The notes: generated by a model from the sequence alone, not told the origin. A stretch of 64,000 nucleotides of DNA from Apricaphanius iberus (GCA_028564705.1 JAPXFQ010002841.1:1698001-1762000), one strand, 5' to 3'. Shown: positions 12,601 through 23,850, counted from the stretch's first letter. Made by a program: numbers and translations.

Positions 12601-15600
12601 TCTTCTATTTATTTTTGTGTCAAAATATGACTCCCCTGGTTAACATTATTAAACAGTGTCAAACCCAACGTTGCCACAGTTACTTTGAAAAAGTAATGAC
12701 TGCTGGTTACTCCTTCCAAAAGTAACTTAGTTACTTTACTTATTACTTAATTTTAAAAGTAACTAAGTTAGATTACAAGTTACTTTGTTAGTTACTTTCT
12801 GCAGCTCCCAATAACACTCCCCACTGCCTCAACATAAACACAATAACCACTTGGAAGTGCATTTTAACAGTAAGAACGGAAATACTCTTATTTTTTAACC
12901 TCACATTGACACCAGCAACTATGAAGGAATAAGCTGTGTCTTTGGGACATACTTGCTCTCTTTACTGCATGTACAAATGGAGAGTTCCACTAGGGGGCAG
13001 AGTAGTCCTATAGAGTACAGAACTCAGATTCAGGCCAAAACAAACATGGCACCCGCAAAGGAGATAATCAGCTGTTTCGGCAGTAGTTGAAGGTATGACC
13101 ATATTTACTGCTATTGATGCTTGTTTTCTTAATGCTTTTGCCGCCATGTACCAAATATATATTTTTGCTCAAGAAAATGACAAAATAGTAACTCACAGTG
13201 GCTTGAACAAGTAACTTTAATCTGATTACCTGTATGAAAAAAGAAATGCGTTAAATTAGTCGTTACTAAAAAAGTGGTCAAACTAGGAGTGACGCGCTAC
13301 TAAGTAACGCGTTACCAGCATCACTGGTCAAACCCCTATTATTTTACAGGATTAAAGGTTCACTTGATCAATTTTTCTCCAACCTGATTTTTTTGGGTAA
13401 GAATAAATTGCAAGTGATAAAAAATATTTTCAAAAACCTGCTTTTATTGCATTCACCTGTCTTGGATTTAATGTCCAACTAAAAACAAGCTGCAAGGTAT
13501 CCTTGTAGAACAAGATGGCTAGATTGACATCACTCTGAGCTATGACAATCTAAGTAGTACATTGGAAAAAAAAAAAGAAAAAATCTCAGTTTTCCCAAAA
13601 TTAAATCTTCAACATCATAAGAGAGGTGTTTTTTGCTGGAGCCTTTGTTGTGACTGCATTTTGCTGGAGCTTTGGTTAAGCTAAGCACGCCCACGTCCAC
13701 TACAGTTCTTTGAGATGGTAATGGAAACACAACCTACCCGTTCCAGACCATATTGACCCGTTCCATACTGTACCGTACTGGCCCTAGTGCAGGGGTGGGG
13801 AACCTTGGCCTTGGAAATGGGGTACATGAAACCTGCTCTATATCAAAGTATTTATAGGAGTCAATAAATAAAATGTAATAAAATAAGACCTTTACTCCTA
13901 CCTACTACTACTACTCCCGCTACTACTACCTTTACATTAGAAAACAATAGCATCATGGATATAACTTTTGAAGTGTGTTTTTCACCTGTCTTTCATGAGT
14001 TTATCTGTGATGGCCTCGCTGATGAGCTCACAGTCCTTCTCCAGAGAGTTGAGGGTATTCTGGACCGTCTGGTTGATGGTTTTCTCGATAGTTCGACAGA
14101 CCTCCTCAATCTGATTCACACAGCGACTGGGCTGAAAGCAGAAGCAGAGAAATGAAGAAGAATAAAAGAAGTAATGAAGGATTTCATATGAGCAGACTTA
14201 ATGTTAGAAACCAGACTTGAGGTCCTACCTTGTTCGGGTTGGGTATGTAAATGGTGGGCATGTCAAAACCACATTTGTTGAGTCCTGGTCTTTTGCAGAG
14301 TTCTTGGACAATCTGCATCATTACTCTCTAACATATAATTTGAGAAAAAAAAGTAATTAGTCAATCTTCCCAGATTTAAATGCAGAGCAAACATGGATAT
14401 ATTTTAAAAATTATTGAAAACAAAACTTTATACATTACAACGTCACCAGGTGACTATGTACACTGATCCAAGCACTAAATAAATGCAGTGAGCAAATCAA
14501 TAGCTGGATATCCCATAACTTTTTCCAGCTGAACAGAAACAAAACTGAAGTAATTATTTTTGGACCTAAAGAGGAACGATCAAGAGTCAGTACACAGCTT
14601 CAGCTAATACAACTAGAAACCAAGTATCAGGCCCGTAATCTAGGTGTAATAATGGACTCATACCGGAACCTCCAGGGTCAAATAAAGGCAATAACAAGGT
14701 CAGCCTTCTATCGCCTGAAGGACATTTTTAGGATTAAAGGACTGATGTTTCAACAGGACCTTGAAAAACTGATCCATGCGTTCATCTTTAGTCGGCTTGA
14801 TTATGCAACAGCGTCGTCACAGGTCTACCTAAAAAAAATCAATTAGACTGATGCAGCTGATCCAGAATGCTGCTGCTCGTGTTCTTGCTAGAACCAGGAA
14901 GTAGAACACATCACCCCAGTTCTTAAGTCCTTACACTGGCTCCCTGTAGCTCAGAGAATAAAATTCTAAATATTCCTACTAGTTTATAAATCACTAAATG
15001 GTTTAGCACCAAAGTATGTTGGAGATCTGCTGTCCCTATACCAACCCAGCAGACCACTCAGGTCATCAACTCTAGCTTACCAAACATCCCTAGAATCAGA
15101 ATCAAACATGGAGAAGCAGCTTTCAGTTTCTATGCTACACAAATCTGGAACAAAGTTCCTGATGAGTGCAAAGTTGCTCTAGAGTAGGGCTGCACAATTA
15201 ATCAGATTTTAATCGTGATCACGATTTTGGTGGCAACAAGTAAATTAACCTGATCCTCAGCGATATTTACATTCAAAATGCGAGCTTCACTGCGCGCCTT
15301 TTCATCATACACTGCCTCAACCAATAGTCTGCCAACCAAAAGGGGGAAAACGCATGGCTAAAGCTTCATTAAACTGCCCAAATAAAAAACGCGCACACGC
15401 CACCCAGCACTCATAATGGCTGCACTACGCTAGCTACGTAGCATGCAGTATTTACTGGGTAGGGTTGCACAATTAATCGGATTTTGATAGTTGCGAGTAA
15501 TAGTTGCTAAGTAGCATATAATAAATACTAAGGATTTGGATGCAGGGAATGTCAAAGGTCTTTTCTATATAAGCTGTAATTGTTTCCCATAAATTGCACT

Positions 15601-18600
15601 TTGTGATTGCACTCTGCAATAACACATTTAGCTTGTATTTTTAAATATATATGTATGTATAAGTATTGGAGTTTGTTTTTGTTAGTTTTTTTGCATTATT
15701 AATCATCTATTGTAATCTAAAGTTTTATTTTCACAAAAAATGTTGCCACATTGTATTGTACGTTTATAATTGGTGCAATAAAAATAGATATTTTACAGGT
15801 CTGGATGAATGATCGTGATAAATATTTGTGATTACAATATTGAACAAAATAATTGTGATTATTATTTTGGACATAATCGTGCAGCCCTATCTATCAGTAC
15901 ATTTCCATCCCTATCCTTGATCACCCCAACCTGTTGCACATCCTTTCCATCACTGTCTCTCTGCCTCACCAACCTATACAAATCATTATCTCCCTTCTTA
16001 CTATCCAACCTGGCATACAGGTTATCTTACACCCTTTGTTTGGCCTTTGCCACCTCTATCTTTACAATGCAATGCATCTCCCTGTATTCCCATCTGATGA
16101 TCTCAGTCCTCTGTGTCCCACTTCTTCATAGCTAATTTCTTTTTTGTACATGTTCCTGGACTTCATCACTCCACCACCAAGTCTCCTTATTTACTTTCCT
16201 CCTTCTAGACGACACACAAAGTACCATCCTACCTGTCTCTATAATCACATTAGCTGTAGCCATCTAGTCATCAGGGAGCACCTTTTGGCAACCAAGAGCC
16301 TTTCTCATTTCCTCTCTGAAAACCTTTTTTTTCCAGTTTCTTCCACTTGGTCTTTTGCAATATCTTTGTTCTCTTCACCTTTCTCACCATCAGTTTCATC
16401 TTACTGACAAATATCCTATGCTGTCTAGCCAACCACTACTTTGCAGTCACTAATCTCCTTCAGATTACAATGTCTACATAAGATGTAGTCCACCTGAATG
16501 CTCCTACCTCCACTCTTATAAGTCACCTTATGTTCCTGCCTCTTCTGGAAGAAAATGTTTACAGTCATTTCCATCCGTTTTGCAAAGTCTATCACCATCT
16601 GTCCTTCATTCCTATCCTGGATAACAAACCTACCCATAACTTCCTCATCACCTCTATTCCCTTCATCAACATGTCCGTTAAAGTCTGCACCAATCACCAC
16701 CCACTCAACTCGGGTGATACAATGCATCAAATAATCTACTTCATTCCAAAATTTCTGCTTCTCTTCTAACTAACATCCTACATGTGGGGCATTACCAATA
16801 ACAACATTGATCATTATTCCTTCAATTTCAAGCTTCAGACTCATCAGCCTATCTGACACCCTTTTCACTTCCAGAACATTCCTAGAAACCTTCCAGGGGG
16901 ACAACAAATATATAGTTATAATCAAAGCATGTTCATGTGTCAGAATGAGCCAGTCAAGTCGAGATTTAAATCCAATTGAGAATCAGTGGTAAGACTTGAT
17001 AACTGGTATTCACAGACACGCTCGATCTACTCTGACTGAACCTGAGCTGCTTGGTAAAGAATAGCCAAAAATGTGATTTCTAAATGTGTAAAGATGGTAG
17101 AGACAAAACTGAAAAAGTGTATGAATGGGAATACTCGACGTTTAAGATCTGCAGCAGAGTTTACCTGTCTGTCTGACTCTCCACCAGCTTCATCCGCCTT
17201 GCTCAGATAAAAGCGCAACCGGTCGCCATGTTTTTCATTAAGGCATTCCACAATGTTGAGGGTGCGCTTGCACAGGGCCTGACCCATGGGGTCAAAGAAA
17301 ACCAGGATAAGGTCACAAAGTTCCCCTGAAAATAGCAATAAAAAGCAACTTTTTCACAACAGACAGAATCATATTTTCAACAATGGAAAAAAGGGTAAAC
17401 ATAAATATATATTCTTAGGACTAGAAAATAAGTATAATAAAACAACAGCTACATATTAGAAACACAAAAAATGGTTTGGGATTGAAAAACATGATGATTT
17501 ATTCTACTGTTATAGAGTGGACAGTTGGACTAGAAAACTGGAGGCGTTCATCTTTTTATTAGAGGCAATAAATGACACTGTGTACAAAAGAAGAGGTGAC
17601 GGCAAAGCTTCAGAAAAACTGCTTCTGCTCATTTTCAGCCAAACATGAGGGAACAATTTTGATACAAACGGTAAATGATCTCATATCACACTGGAAAAAA
17701 AGCTACACTAGATCGTAATAACAATATCAATAGTACAATGTTTTTGCTTTTAATAAGCTAAAAATTCTGCCAATTTTGCAGTGCACTCTTTTCTATGCAT
17801 ACTGCCCATTCAAAGAAAGCTGGAATTGAACCTATAACCATCCGAGTGCAAGACAACTACTCTACGTACTGAACTACAGTCACAAATGAGGATAGGAATG
17901 AAGGCAAGACATAATGGAAGAAAGAAAAAGAAAATTACACAAGAAAAGGACTGAAGGAATGGCAGCCTTTGACAATAGAAAGGGGACAGGAATTTTGGAG
18001 AAACGAAAAACTAAAAAAGTCTATTCATATTCAGACCTGAAAAACACTGAAATCCAATTCTATACTTTAAGACTGTATAGGAAGCCTTTAAATAAAGCTC
18101 TGCTAAAGGCGCTGTTATTTACGAAAGGTGACCGAGTCAATGAAAAAACAGGCATCCCCTTATCTTTGTGTTCAGCAAGTTCACGAAAAAGTTTAATGAA
18201 ATCTCCTAAAAATGGCCTCCAGTTAAACACAGCACAAACAGCACAGAGGAAAGAGCACCAACGCACCCAGCCAGAGGATCACCTCGTCCACATCAAAGGG
18301 ATATTTCATATCTCCATCCACCAAGCCTGGAGAGTCCACAAACGTCACCAGGCTGAACCGTTTCTGTCGCGACGTGCAGATTTCTGTGCTCAGGTACTCG
18401 GAAACACCTTGAGAAGAATTCAAAAGAGGTTGGAAGGCTTTCAAAACCAGTATAGTCATGAAAAAAGGTTTAAATATATAATAAATAAATAAATAAATAA
18501 ATAAAAGGCAAACTTCTGTTAGAAGAGGAAAACAAGCAGCCGGAGCATTCAGTAAAGTTCTCACCTTTAAACCGTTGCAGAGGCTTGAAATGTGGATATA

Positions 18601-21600
18601 GATGAAGGGTTGCGTTTCCCTAAAGATGAAAACAAAACTGCATTTGTCACTGTTCGTGCATTAAGCCACTCTGTGCTACAATAGGAACCAAATACAGAAG
18701 GGGTTTTTGTTGGGATTTGGGGCTTAAAGTATTCACTGCAGGAAAAAAGCACGACTGTGAGGGGATAGAAAATGTGCGCGTTAACGCCTTGACCGGCAAC
18801 ATTCCTGTTCTGCAAAGATAGTATGCTGCAGTGGTGCTCACCGTGAGGGACTCTCTTTTGCGACCGCTTGTGATAAAGCTGAAGCCCTGCGTCTCAATAG
18901 CCACACCAGTGCGCTGGATGTGCTCCTCCACATACCTGGAAAACAGCAAATACATATGAAATATATGAGACGGCTTCCCAGAGGGACAACAAACCCAAGG
19001 ACTAGAGCTGTAAACTGGCTCAAAAAGTGTATAATACTGATGATAAAGAGCTTTGAAAAAGGTGAATGTGGACCCTTTGAACTATTCCATGCGCTTTCAC
19101 TAAACATGAATTTGGATCTGGACCTTGACTAGACCACTCTAACATGATATGCTGACATATGCTTTGATCTAAAACTAGGGTTGTACAATCTATCAGCATT
19201 AACATTGATATTGGTCTGATAAGTAAAACTGGTAATAACTAATGATTTGCATGTTTCTCAAGGAGAAGGGGGCTGGCCATGTGGGATTTGTTTTACCATG
19301 TGATATTAGCCAGATTTTCATATCGTTGCAGCCCTAACCTAAACCATTCCACTTTTAACTTTGGCTGTCTGATTACTGGCTAGAAAGCATGTACATTTTA
19401 AGTCAATTTCAACCTTCCATGTGTTTTCTTCAAGAGTTTCCTGTATGTAGCCTCATCTAGCTTCCCATTAACTCACCAGTTGCCTTCTTTCAGCTTAAAA
19501 GACACGCTCTGTAACTAGGGATGCTCCGATCAGGTTTTAGGCTGCCGATCACAGATACCAATCGCATAGTTTGGCTAAAAAATTTTAATTTAGTTATGGT
19601 GAGTGCTACTGCATGTGTTACACGATTCCGAAAAAGGAACAACAAAAATCACATTAATTTAGGAAAAGCATGGTTTTAATTTTACAAGAGAATAAAAAAA
19701 TACCTTGCAAGTACAATGCAGCAACAATTCAGTCAAATGTAAACTGAAGAACACTTCAAATAATATAATATTAGTAACACAATCTATAAGAAATTAGCTT
19801 TCTGACTGTCACACTTATATGGGCGAGTGTGTCCAAGCACAGGCTTCGTTTGCTGACTTCTTTTCATTCTCTGCAGTGAGCCTCGAAAACTCACCATGCT
19901 CCGTCAAGTGTTTATTTTTTAAATGTCGGATCAAATTCGTAGTATTGAAGCTTTTACACGCGCTTCTTCCACGGGGTATTTTTTCGCTGCAAGTTTTGCA
20001 AGACGCAAACTTAATATCTTTCTCACAGACCAGAAAAAAAATTCTCACACGTCAGACGTGTTTGTTATTGTAGGTTTCCCACCATGCGCACCAAGTAGAG
20101 TGAAGGGGAAGGGTAAACTACAGCGCCTCTGCCGGCTGGGAAGTTAAAGCGCTTCATAGTCAGCACATAGACAGTAAAAATAAAGTCAGTACCAGTACTT
20201 GTGATCGGGAATGAAAAGCAGTGATTTGCGAACACCGATAACACACTTTTCCACGGAAATCGGCCGATAATTATCTGTGGCCGATCAATTGGAGCACCCC
20301 TATCCGTAACTTTTACAACTTATAGCCATGTGTTTTCAAAAACCTTTTGGCAACACCATTTAGGATGTTCATATTCAGTGCTGTCACAGCATCGGAAGGT
20401 CCCGCTGCTGATAACCGCACTATAAAACTTTATACCCACGGTCCACCTGTCTGGAAGACCTGACTGAGTTTTGCTTCACGGCAGAAAGCTACAGGCTGCC
20501 AAATGGATATAAACAAACCCGCATTTTTGAGACTTGAGCCACGGCAGATCCATAAAAGAAGACGCCATCAGAATAAGTCGGGAAAAGCACAGTTCCCATG
20601 CTGAAAGTTGCCGCAGCTTTACTGCTGGAGAAGGCTTGTTAACCCCTGATTCATACTGCATGCAGAACAGATGCGCCCAGTGAGAAACAGGGGTAAGGAA
20701 AGTTGCAGCATGTAGAGCCGTGGAGCTGGATGCTGCGGCAGCTTCTCATCTCATGACCGCAGTTCCTCCTGCTGCTTCATAGAGCAGCAAGACAGGAAAT
20801 AACACATCAGAAAACACTACCTTCCCCTCACTGCTGTGAAAGATCTTTTCTTTCAAACTGTTGCTCAGTTTAGGTCTAAAGTAGGTTTAAAGTAGGATTA
20901 GCTTCTATAAACCAGTGTTACAAACATTTAGTTTTGTGTGTGGAGCTGCAGTGAATGAGTAGTTACAGATAGAACAGGATGTACTAACAGTGTTGCTACT
21001 GGATTGGTAAGCATTATGGCTGGGTGGTATAACAAAAATTTACCAATACCGAAATTTATGACCGTTACCAACGTCATTTTGCCCGTGTCGGTAAATTCTG
21101 TGGTAAAAAAAAAAAAAATGTGTTTTAGTTAAGCGATGCTCACACCCCTTTAAGAAATGAGCACCCTGTTTGAGTCACATGACTTTATCCCACGGAAAAG
21201 CTGAGTCCAAAAGTTGATACACCGTATACAGTTAAAGTCGCCGCTGGCTGATCCTACCTGTGCCTTGATGTAAATGTTGAATATTTTCCGTCTAAAATAA
21301 ACGACTGCAAGCTAAAAATCCCAGATTTCACTGACAGCCCCCATCATATGACCTAAAGCTAGAAAATTTGGTTTCCTTTGGTCAATTTAAGAGACTAGTA
21401 AAAGAGCGGGAAGCTGGCACAATCGGCACCCGTCCCTGCTTTCCAAATTAGGATAATGTTTATGGTGACAATGTTGGATGTTTTATGATATTTTTTTATT
21501 ACCTGACGTTGGTTGAATCATTGTACTGTTAATGTATTATGTCTGTATGTTCATTGCATTTACTATATTTTGTATTTTATTTCAAACGATTATGGCGGCC

Positions 21601-23557
21601 TTCTTGGCCCGGGCTCCTTCGCAAAAGAGACTTGTTCTCAAAGGATTTCCCTGGTTAAATAAGGGTTAAATAAATAAAAATTTACCTCATCCGTTCTGTG
21701 TGGTCACGTCTCTGAGTCTAATCTAAGAAATACAGAAAGAAGCGAGAAGTGACCCCTGGTTTAAAAGTCTGTTTGAAACCATGCAATACCAAGAACCCGT
21801 CACATTTTCAAGCACATTATGTAAATTAGGCCGCTACAGATAACTTACAGTTATTAAGGTGAACTGCTGAATATATGGCAATATTGATTTGAGCTCGTAC
21901 CGCCCAGCCCCAGTAAGTAACAAATGCTTGATACCTCGTTATTTGGGCATGATGATGTGATAGTGTCAGGTAACTGTTTGGCGTTGAATTAAATGGCATT
22001 TAAAAAGGCTTACAGAACTTCAATGATAAGGAGTTGGTGTGTTAAATCAAGGAAACATCTAAAACATGCAGGGGCAGTGTGCCTTGAGGATCAGTACTGG
22101 GAAAAACTGATTTAACCTGATTTGCTAATGAAGCAAATCCCAAAGCAAACTTCTTTTAGCTTTCTTTTTGCACGCAGCGCATGACTCAACAGAACTCTAT
22201 GACTCCTGCTTTTTTTCTGTTTAAAATGTAGCACATTGGGTGAACAATCCATAAACGAGAAAAAAAATATCTGAAAAAACATATTTTGATGCTCTAAGGC
22301 ACATGTGTCAAACTCAAGGCCCTGGGGCCAAATCCGGCCCGCCATGGCCATTTATGTGGCCCTTTAAGCTCTAGAGGATCCTATAGATAGAAAATGTAAG
22401 TTATATTTCTGTGCACCATAATAGAATTTTATCAGTAAAATAAAATCAGTGTTTATTTGAACAGTCCTAAATCTTGTCATTACGTAAAGGTGTTCAGTAT
22501 CATTAAATTTTTAGAGGTACTTTTGGAATGCGGAGGCTGATTTGAACTGTTTATTATACTTTTATCAGCACTTTCTGAGGATATTCATCAGCTTGATGTG
22601 GCCCAACATTGAAATGAGTTTGACACCACTGCTCTAATGCATGGCAACAATGTTCTATTAAGGTGCGCCTGCAAGTCTGATAAAATAACCTATGGCTGAA
22701 GTCTACCTACTGGTGATCTTCTGCCAAATTCATCCAGGAATCCGAGCCTGTTAAACGACTTTGTTTAGGAGCATCAGAGTAAATAGGGGGGGAAACAGGT
22801 GACAGTTTAAGGATTTTTTTGTTTGTTGTTGAAACCTTCAAAATGATACTCTGCTTCGACTAACCCATATGATTCCGGTACAATACATTTTAGTTTGTGG
22901 TTGCAACACCTGGCAAATAGAGAGGAAATCCGTATTTACCAATTGATAAAGGAGCTTTTCCCAGCAGAGTGGTTGCCCATCAGCATCACCGTAATTTTTT
23001 TCCTGGGCGGAAGCAGCTTCACTCCAACAGACTCGGCCACCGTCATCAATCCTGCAGAGAACACAAGCAAAACCACCGTTAATGCTCGTTTTATAGCTGG
23101 TTTTATGAAAGAAAAGAGCAAAATAACTTCTCGCAAACCGAGCTAAACATGCTCTTATAGGCTATAACAAACAGAATATGAAATGCTTGCATTAAATATC
23201 GCCCTTGAGTTTTGCCAAACTAATCGTTTTATGCAAGATATCAAAACAGGGGTGGCTAATCTGACTAGCATCAACTCTTAACAAGTGCAACGTCAGCCAT
23301 AAACAAAATCCTTACTAGCAAGATAAGCTAACAGTTAGCCCCAAACGGAATGCCACAGGGCGTTACCGGAGTAAGAATAAACTTTTGTTGTTTTTTGAAG
23401 TTTTTGCTCTACCAGCAGGTGTTAATTGCTGTAACCCACCGCTGTCCTCCTCCGTGTACAGTTTATGAATATCCCGCAAGATGCGCTCATCACAGGACAC
23501 GCCGCCAGCTATTGAGTCCACGTTAGCCGCATTTCGGTTCTTGACTTTTCCTGACAT
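9628..23557 (-). CDS. EHD/dynamin-like GTPase with C-terminal membrane hairpin (12 coding exons)
   Basis: Coding exons on the minus strand, 5' to 3': 23557-23440, 23051-22940, 18935-18842, 18619-18565, 18407-18267, 17325-17165, 14327-14229, 14131-13986, 11366-11195, 11109-10997, 9843-9759, 9687-9628. All junctions are GT/AG, phases agree, and the sum is 1356 nt (451 aa). Visible motifs are a P-loop GNHSAGKS (residues 65-72), DSPG (151-154, the G3 position) and SKAD (215-218, the G4 position). Two hydrophobic stretches follow near 323-345 and 382-401, with a basic Gln/Lys-rich tail after them. The G-domain layout is that of the EHD/sarcalumenin branch of the dynamin superfamily. No EH domain is seen; membrane segments take the place of a C-terminal adaptor. 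By family it should bind and hydrolyse GTP and act on an intracellular membrane; which membrane is not shown. The exact gene name is not recognised. Confidence 0.85.
9759..9843 (-). CDS. GTPase gene, coding exon 11
   Basis: Residues 404-432, a basic, Gln/Lys/Glu-rich helix ([19 protein letters not shown]) right after the membrane region. Acceptor TTGTAG, donor GTATTA. Confidence 0.85.
9957..10786 (+). mobile_element. hAT-type non-autonomous element with nested LINE tail
   Basis: Ends TATGGATGCAAC and GTGCATCCCTA. 8-bp target repeats GTTGTAGC (9949-9956) and GTTGTTGC (10787-10794) differ at one base. About 10100-10560 holds a LINE-like 3' piece (TTGTCCCAGAAGGGGAAATT). Lies in intron 10 of the GTPase gene. 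Confidence 0.8.
10997..11109 (-). CDS. GTPase gene, coding exon 10 (second membrane segment)
   Basis: Residues 367-403 with the second hydrophobic stretch, [20 protein letters not shown] (about 382-401). Together with exon 9 it suggests a membrane hairpin. Acceptor TCACAG, donor GTAGGA. Confidence 0.85.
11195..11366 (-). CDS. GTPase gene, coding exon 9 (first membrane segment)
   Basis: Residues 309-366. A basic cluster (ENRRARCK) precedes the hydrophobic stretch [20 protein letters not shown] (about 323-342). The exon is GC-rich compared with its surroundings. Acceptor CCACAG, donor GTGAGT. Confidence 0.85.
11968..13790. mobile_element. element with long inverted ends, itself interrupted
   Basis: The left end has GCCAGTACGGTATGGAACGG. 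The right end has the imperfect complement (CCCGTTCCATACTGTACCGT, then ACTGGCCCTAGTG). Another repeat is nested at 12668-13327. No transposase seen. Lies in an intron of the GTPase gene. Confidence 0.75.
12668..13327. mobile_element. nested TTACTTT-rich dispersed repeat
   Basis: Left part GTTGCCACAGTTACTTTG with many AGTAACTTAGTTAC words; right part CTAAGTAACGCGTTACCAG. This fits a dispersed fish element with weak inverted ends; the family is not named. Confidence 0.55.
13899..13931. repeat. (CTA)n/(TAC)n microsatellite
   Basis: Interrupted TAC/CTA triplets about 50 bp before the acceptor side of GTPase exon 8. Confidence 0.8.
13986..14131 (-). CDS. GTPase gene, coding exon 8 (helical region)
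   Basis: Residues 261-308, rich in Glu, Thr, Asn and Leu ([20 protein letters not shown]); likely an amphipathic helical bundle after the G domain. Acceptor TTTCAG, donor GTGAAA. Confidence 0.88.
14229..14327 (-). CDS. GTPase gene, coding exon 7
   Basis: Exactly 33 codons (residues 228-260), [18 protein letters not shown] and onward to TIYIPNPNK. Acceptor TGTTAG, donor GTAGGA. It closes the G domain. Confidence 0.88.
14450..15190 (+). mobile_element. LINE reverse-transcriptase 3' part (L2/Rex-like)
   Basis: Plus frames show [45 protein letters not shown] and [20 protein letters not shown], in the order of a fish LINE C-terminus. Several frame breaks. Sits in GTPase intron 6. Confidence 0.85.
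15185..15889. mobile_element. hAT-like MITE with a second copy start inside
   Basis: Left end TAGGGCTGCACAATTAATC, right end AATCGTGCAGCCCTA. A second start (AGGGTTGCACAATTAATCGG) lies at about 15462, which suggests one copy inserted in another. Confidence 0.7.
15890..16925 (-). mobile_element. RTE-like LINE endonuclease fragment
   Basis: The minus frame 16730-16425 has [40 protein letters not shown] and [20 protein letters not shown], the apurinic endonuclease region of RTE-like elements. The rest is interrupted. The short plus-strand frames here are shadows of it. Confidence 0.8.
16930..17045 (+). mobile_element. Tc1 transposase C-terminal scrap
   Basis: The plus frame [11 protein letters not shown], then [12 protein letters not shown], corresponds to the Tc1 (S)[10 protein letters not shown] motif region. 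About 115 bp only, adjacent to GTPase exon 6. Confidence 0.6.
17165..17325 (-). CDS. GTPase gene, coding exon 6 (G4 motif)
   Basis: Residues 174-227, starting [16 protein letters not shown] and containing [14 protein letters not shown] is the G4 guanine-specificity motif. Acceptor TTTCAG, donor GTAAAC. Confidence 0.9.
17800..17890 (-). mobile_element. tRNA-derived SINE head fragment
   Basis: On the minus strand: a TAGTTCAGTACGTAGAG (A-box-like), TGTCTTGCACTC, then GGTTCAATTCC (B-box-like) order, as in tRNA-derived SINE heads of fishes. No 3' CCA or intact cloverleaf, so it is not called a tRNA gene. Confidence 0.45.
18267..18407 (-). CDS. GTPase gene, coding exon 5 (G3 motif)
   Basis: Residues 127-173. 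Contains [13 protein letters not shown], the G3/switch II motif (D151, G154), followed by [13 protein letters not shown]. Acceptor CTCAAG, donor GTGCGT. Confidence 0.9.
18477..18505. repeat. (AAAT)n microsatellite
   Basis: Six to seven AAAT units next to GTPase exon 5. Confidence 0.9.
18565..18619 (-). CDS. GTPase gene, coding exon 4
   Basis: A 55-nt exon encoding [18 protein letters not shown] (residues 109-126) plus the first base of Gly127. Too short for an ORF search; found from the flanking CTTTAG acceptor, the GTGAGA donor and the phase match on both sides. Confidence 0.85.
18842..18935 (-). CDS. GTPase gene, coding exon 3 (switch I region)
   Basis: Residues 77-108, a Thr/Gly/Lys/Arg-rich stretch ([10 protein letters not shown] near 99-108) where switch I would lie. 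Acceptor TTCCAG, donor GTGAGC. It is separated from exon 2 by an intron of about 4 kb full of mobile-element remains. Confidence 0.88.
19175..19337. mobile_element. short MITE
   Basis: Left AGGGTTGTACAATCTATCAG, right ATCGTTGCAGCCCTA; about 160 bp, hAT-like ends. Confidence 0.5.
19516..20302 (-). mobile_element. hAT fossil with BED zinc finger
   Basis: Ends TAGGGATGCTCCGATC and GGAGCACCCCTA. 8-bp target repeats TCTGTAAC (19508-19515) and TCCGTAAC (20303-20310) differ at one base. The minus-strand frame 20048-19815 encodes a BED-type zinc finger ([11 protein letters not shown], then [12 protein letters not shown]). The catalytic domain is absent. Confidence 0.85.
21015..21912. mobile_element. 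hAT-type MITE with nested LINE tail
   Basis: Ends TATGGCTGGGTGGTA and TACCGCCCAGCCCCA. Target repeats GTAAGCAT/GTAAGTAA match at six of eight bases. At about 21470-21683 lies a LINE-like tail ending in GGTTAAATAAATAAAAA. Confidence 0.75.
22299..22630. mobile_element. hAT-type MITE (TCAAACTCAAGGCC family)
   Basis: Left GTGTCAAACTCAAGGCCC, right GAGTTTGACACCACT, with target repeats GCTCTAAG (22291-22298) and GCTCTAAT (22631-22638). A related fragment lies at 140-400. Confidence 0.8.
22940..23051 (-). CDS. GTPase gene, coding exon 2 (P-loop)
   Basis: Residues 40-76, including the nucleotide-binding P-loop [12 protein letters not shown]. Acceptor CTGCAG, donor GTAAAT. The exon ends two bases into the Trp77 codon. 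Confidence 0.9.
23440..23557 (-). CDS. GTPase gene, coding exon 1
   Basis: Starts at the ATG at 23557 and encodes residues 1-39 (begins [15 protein letters not shown]) plus the first base of Gly40. It ends before a GTGGG donor. The segment is polar, with no signal peptide. This ATG was chosen because the frame joins exon 2 in phase and starts in a CpG-richer promoter-like stretch. Confidence 0.75.
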
Positions 23558-23850
23558 AACTGCACCGTGATGAGGTCAAAGTATCTCAAGAAAAACCCGC
23601 TCTAGTCTTTGGACGTACACGTATAACAATGAGAGAACAGCCTGTTCTCCGATTTGAATCACCCCGGTCCGCTGAAAACCGGTGATGAGACGTTTCTCAG
23701 CCACGTCGTCAGCTTTGGGCGTCTTTTGTCTCAAAGACCTCTGGGAAATGTAGTTCCTGTTTTACCCCAGTCTCCATCATAGGCCCATGAATGAGGGTAC
23801 CCCCCCCCCCACCCCTCCGAATTTAACGAACGATGATTTAAATGTCAGAA
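23558..23850 (-). promoter_or_regulatory. promoter and 5' UTR region of the GTPase gene
   Basis: CpG-richer sequence than the flanks, running from the ATG at 23557 up to a C-run (23800-23812). No TATA box was identified. The extent is inferred from position and base composition only. Confidence 0.35.

Noticed and set aside
15809..16769. Several plus-strand frames rich in Ser, Leu and Pro
   Set aside because: They are reverse-strand shadows of the RTE-like endonuclease fragment on the minus strand.
17800..17890. A tRNA gene
   Set aside because: Box-A-like and box-B-like words are present, but the arms do not pair into a full cloverleaf; a SINE head is more likely.
17914..18492. A 192-codon plus-strand frame
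   Set aside because: It runs antisense across GTPase exon 5 (18267-18407) and into an AAAT microsatellite; its Lys/Arg-rich content comes from A-rich intron.
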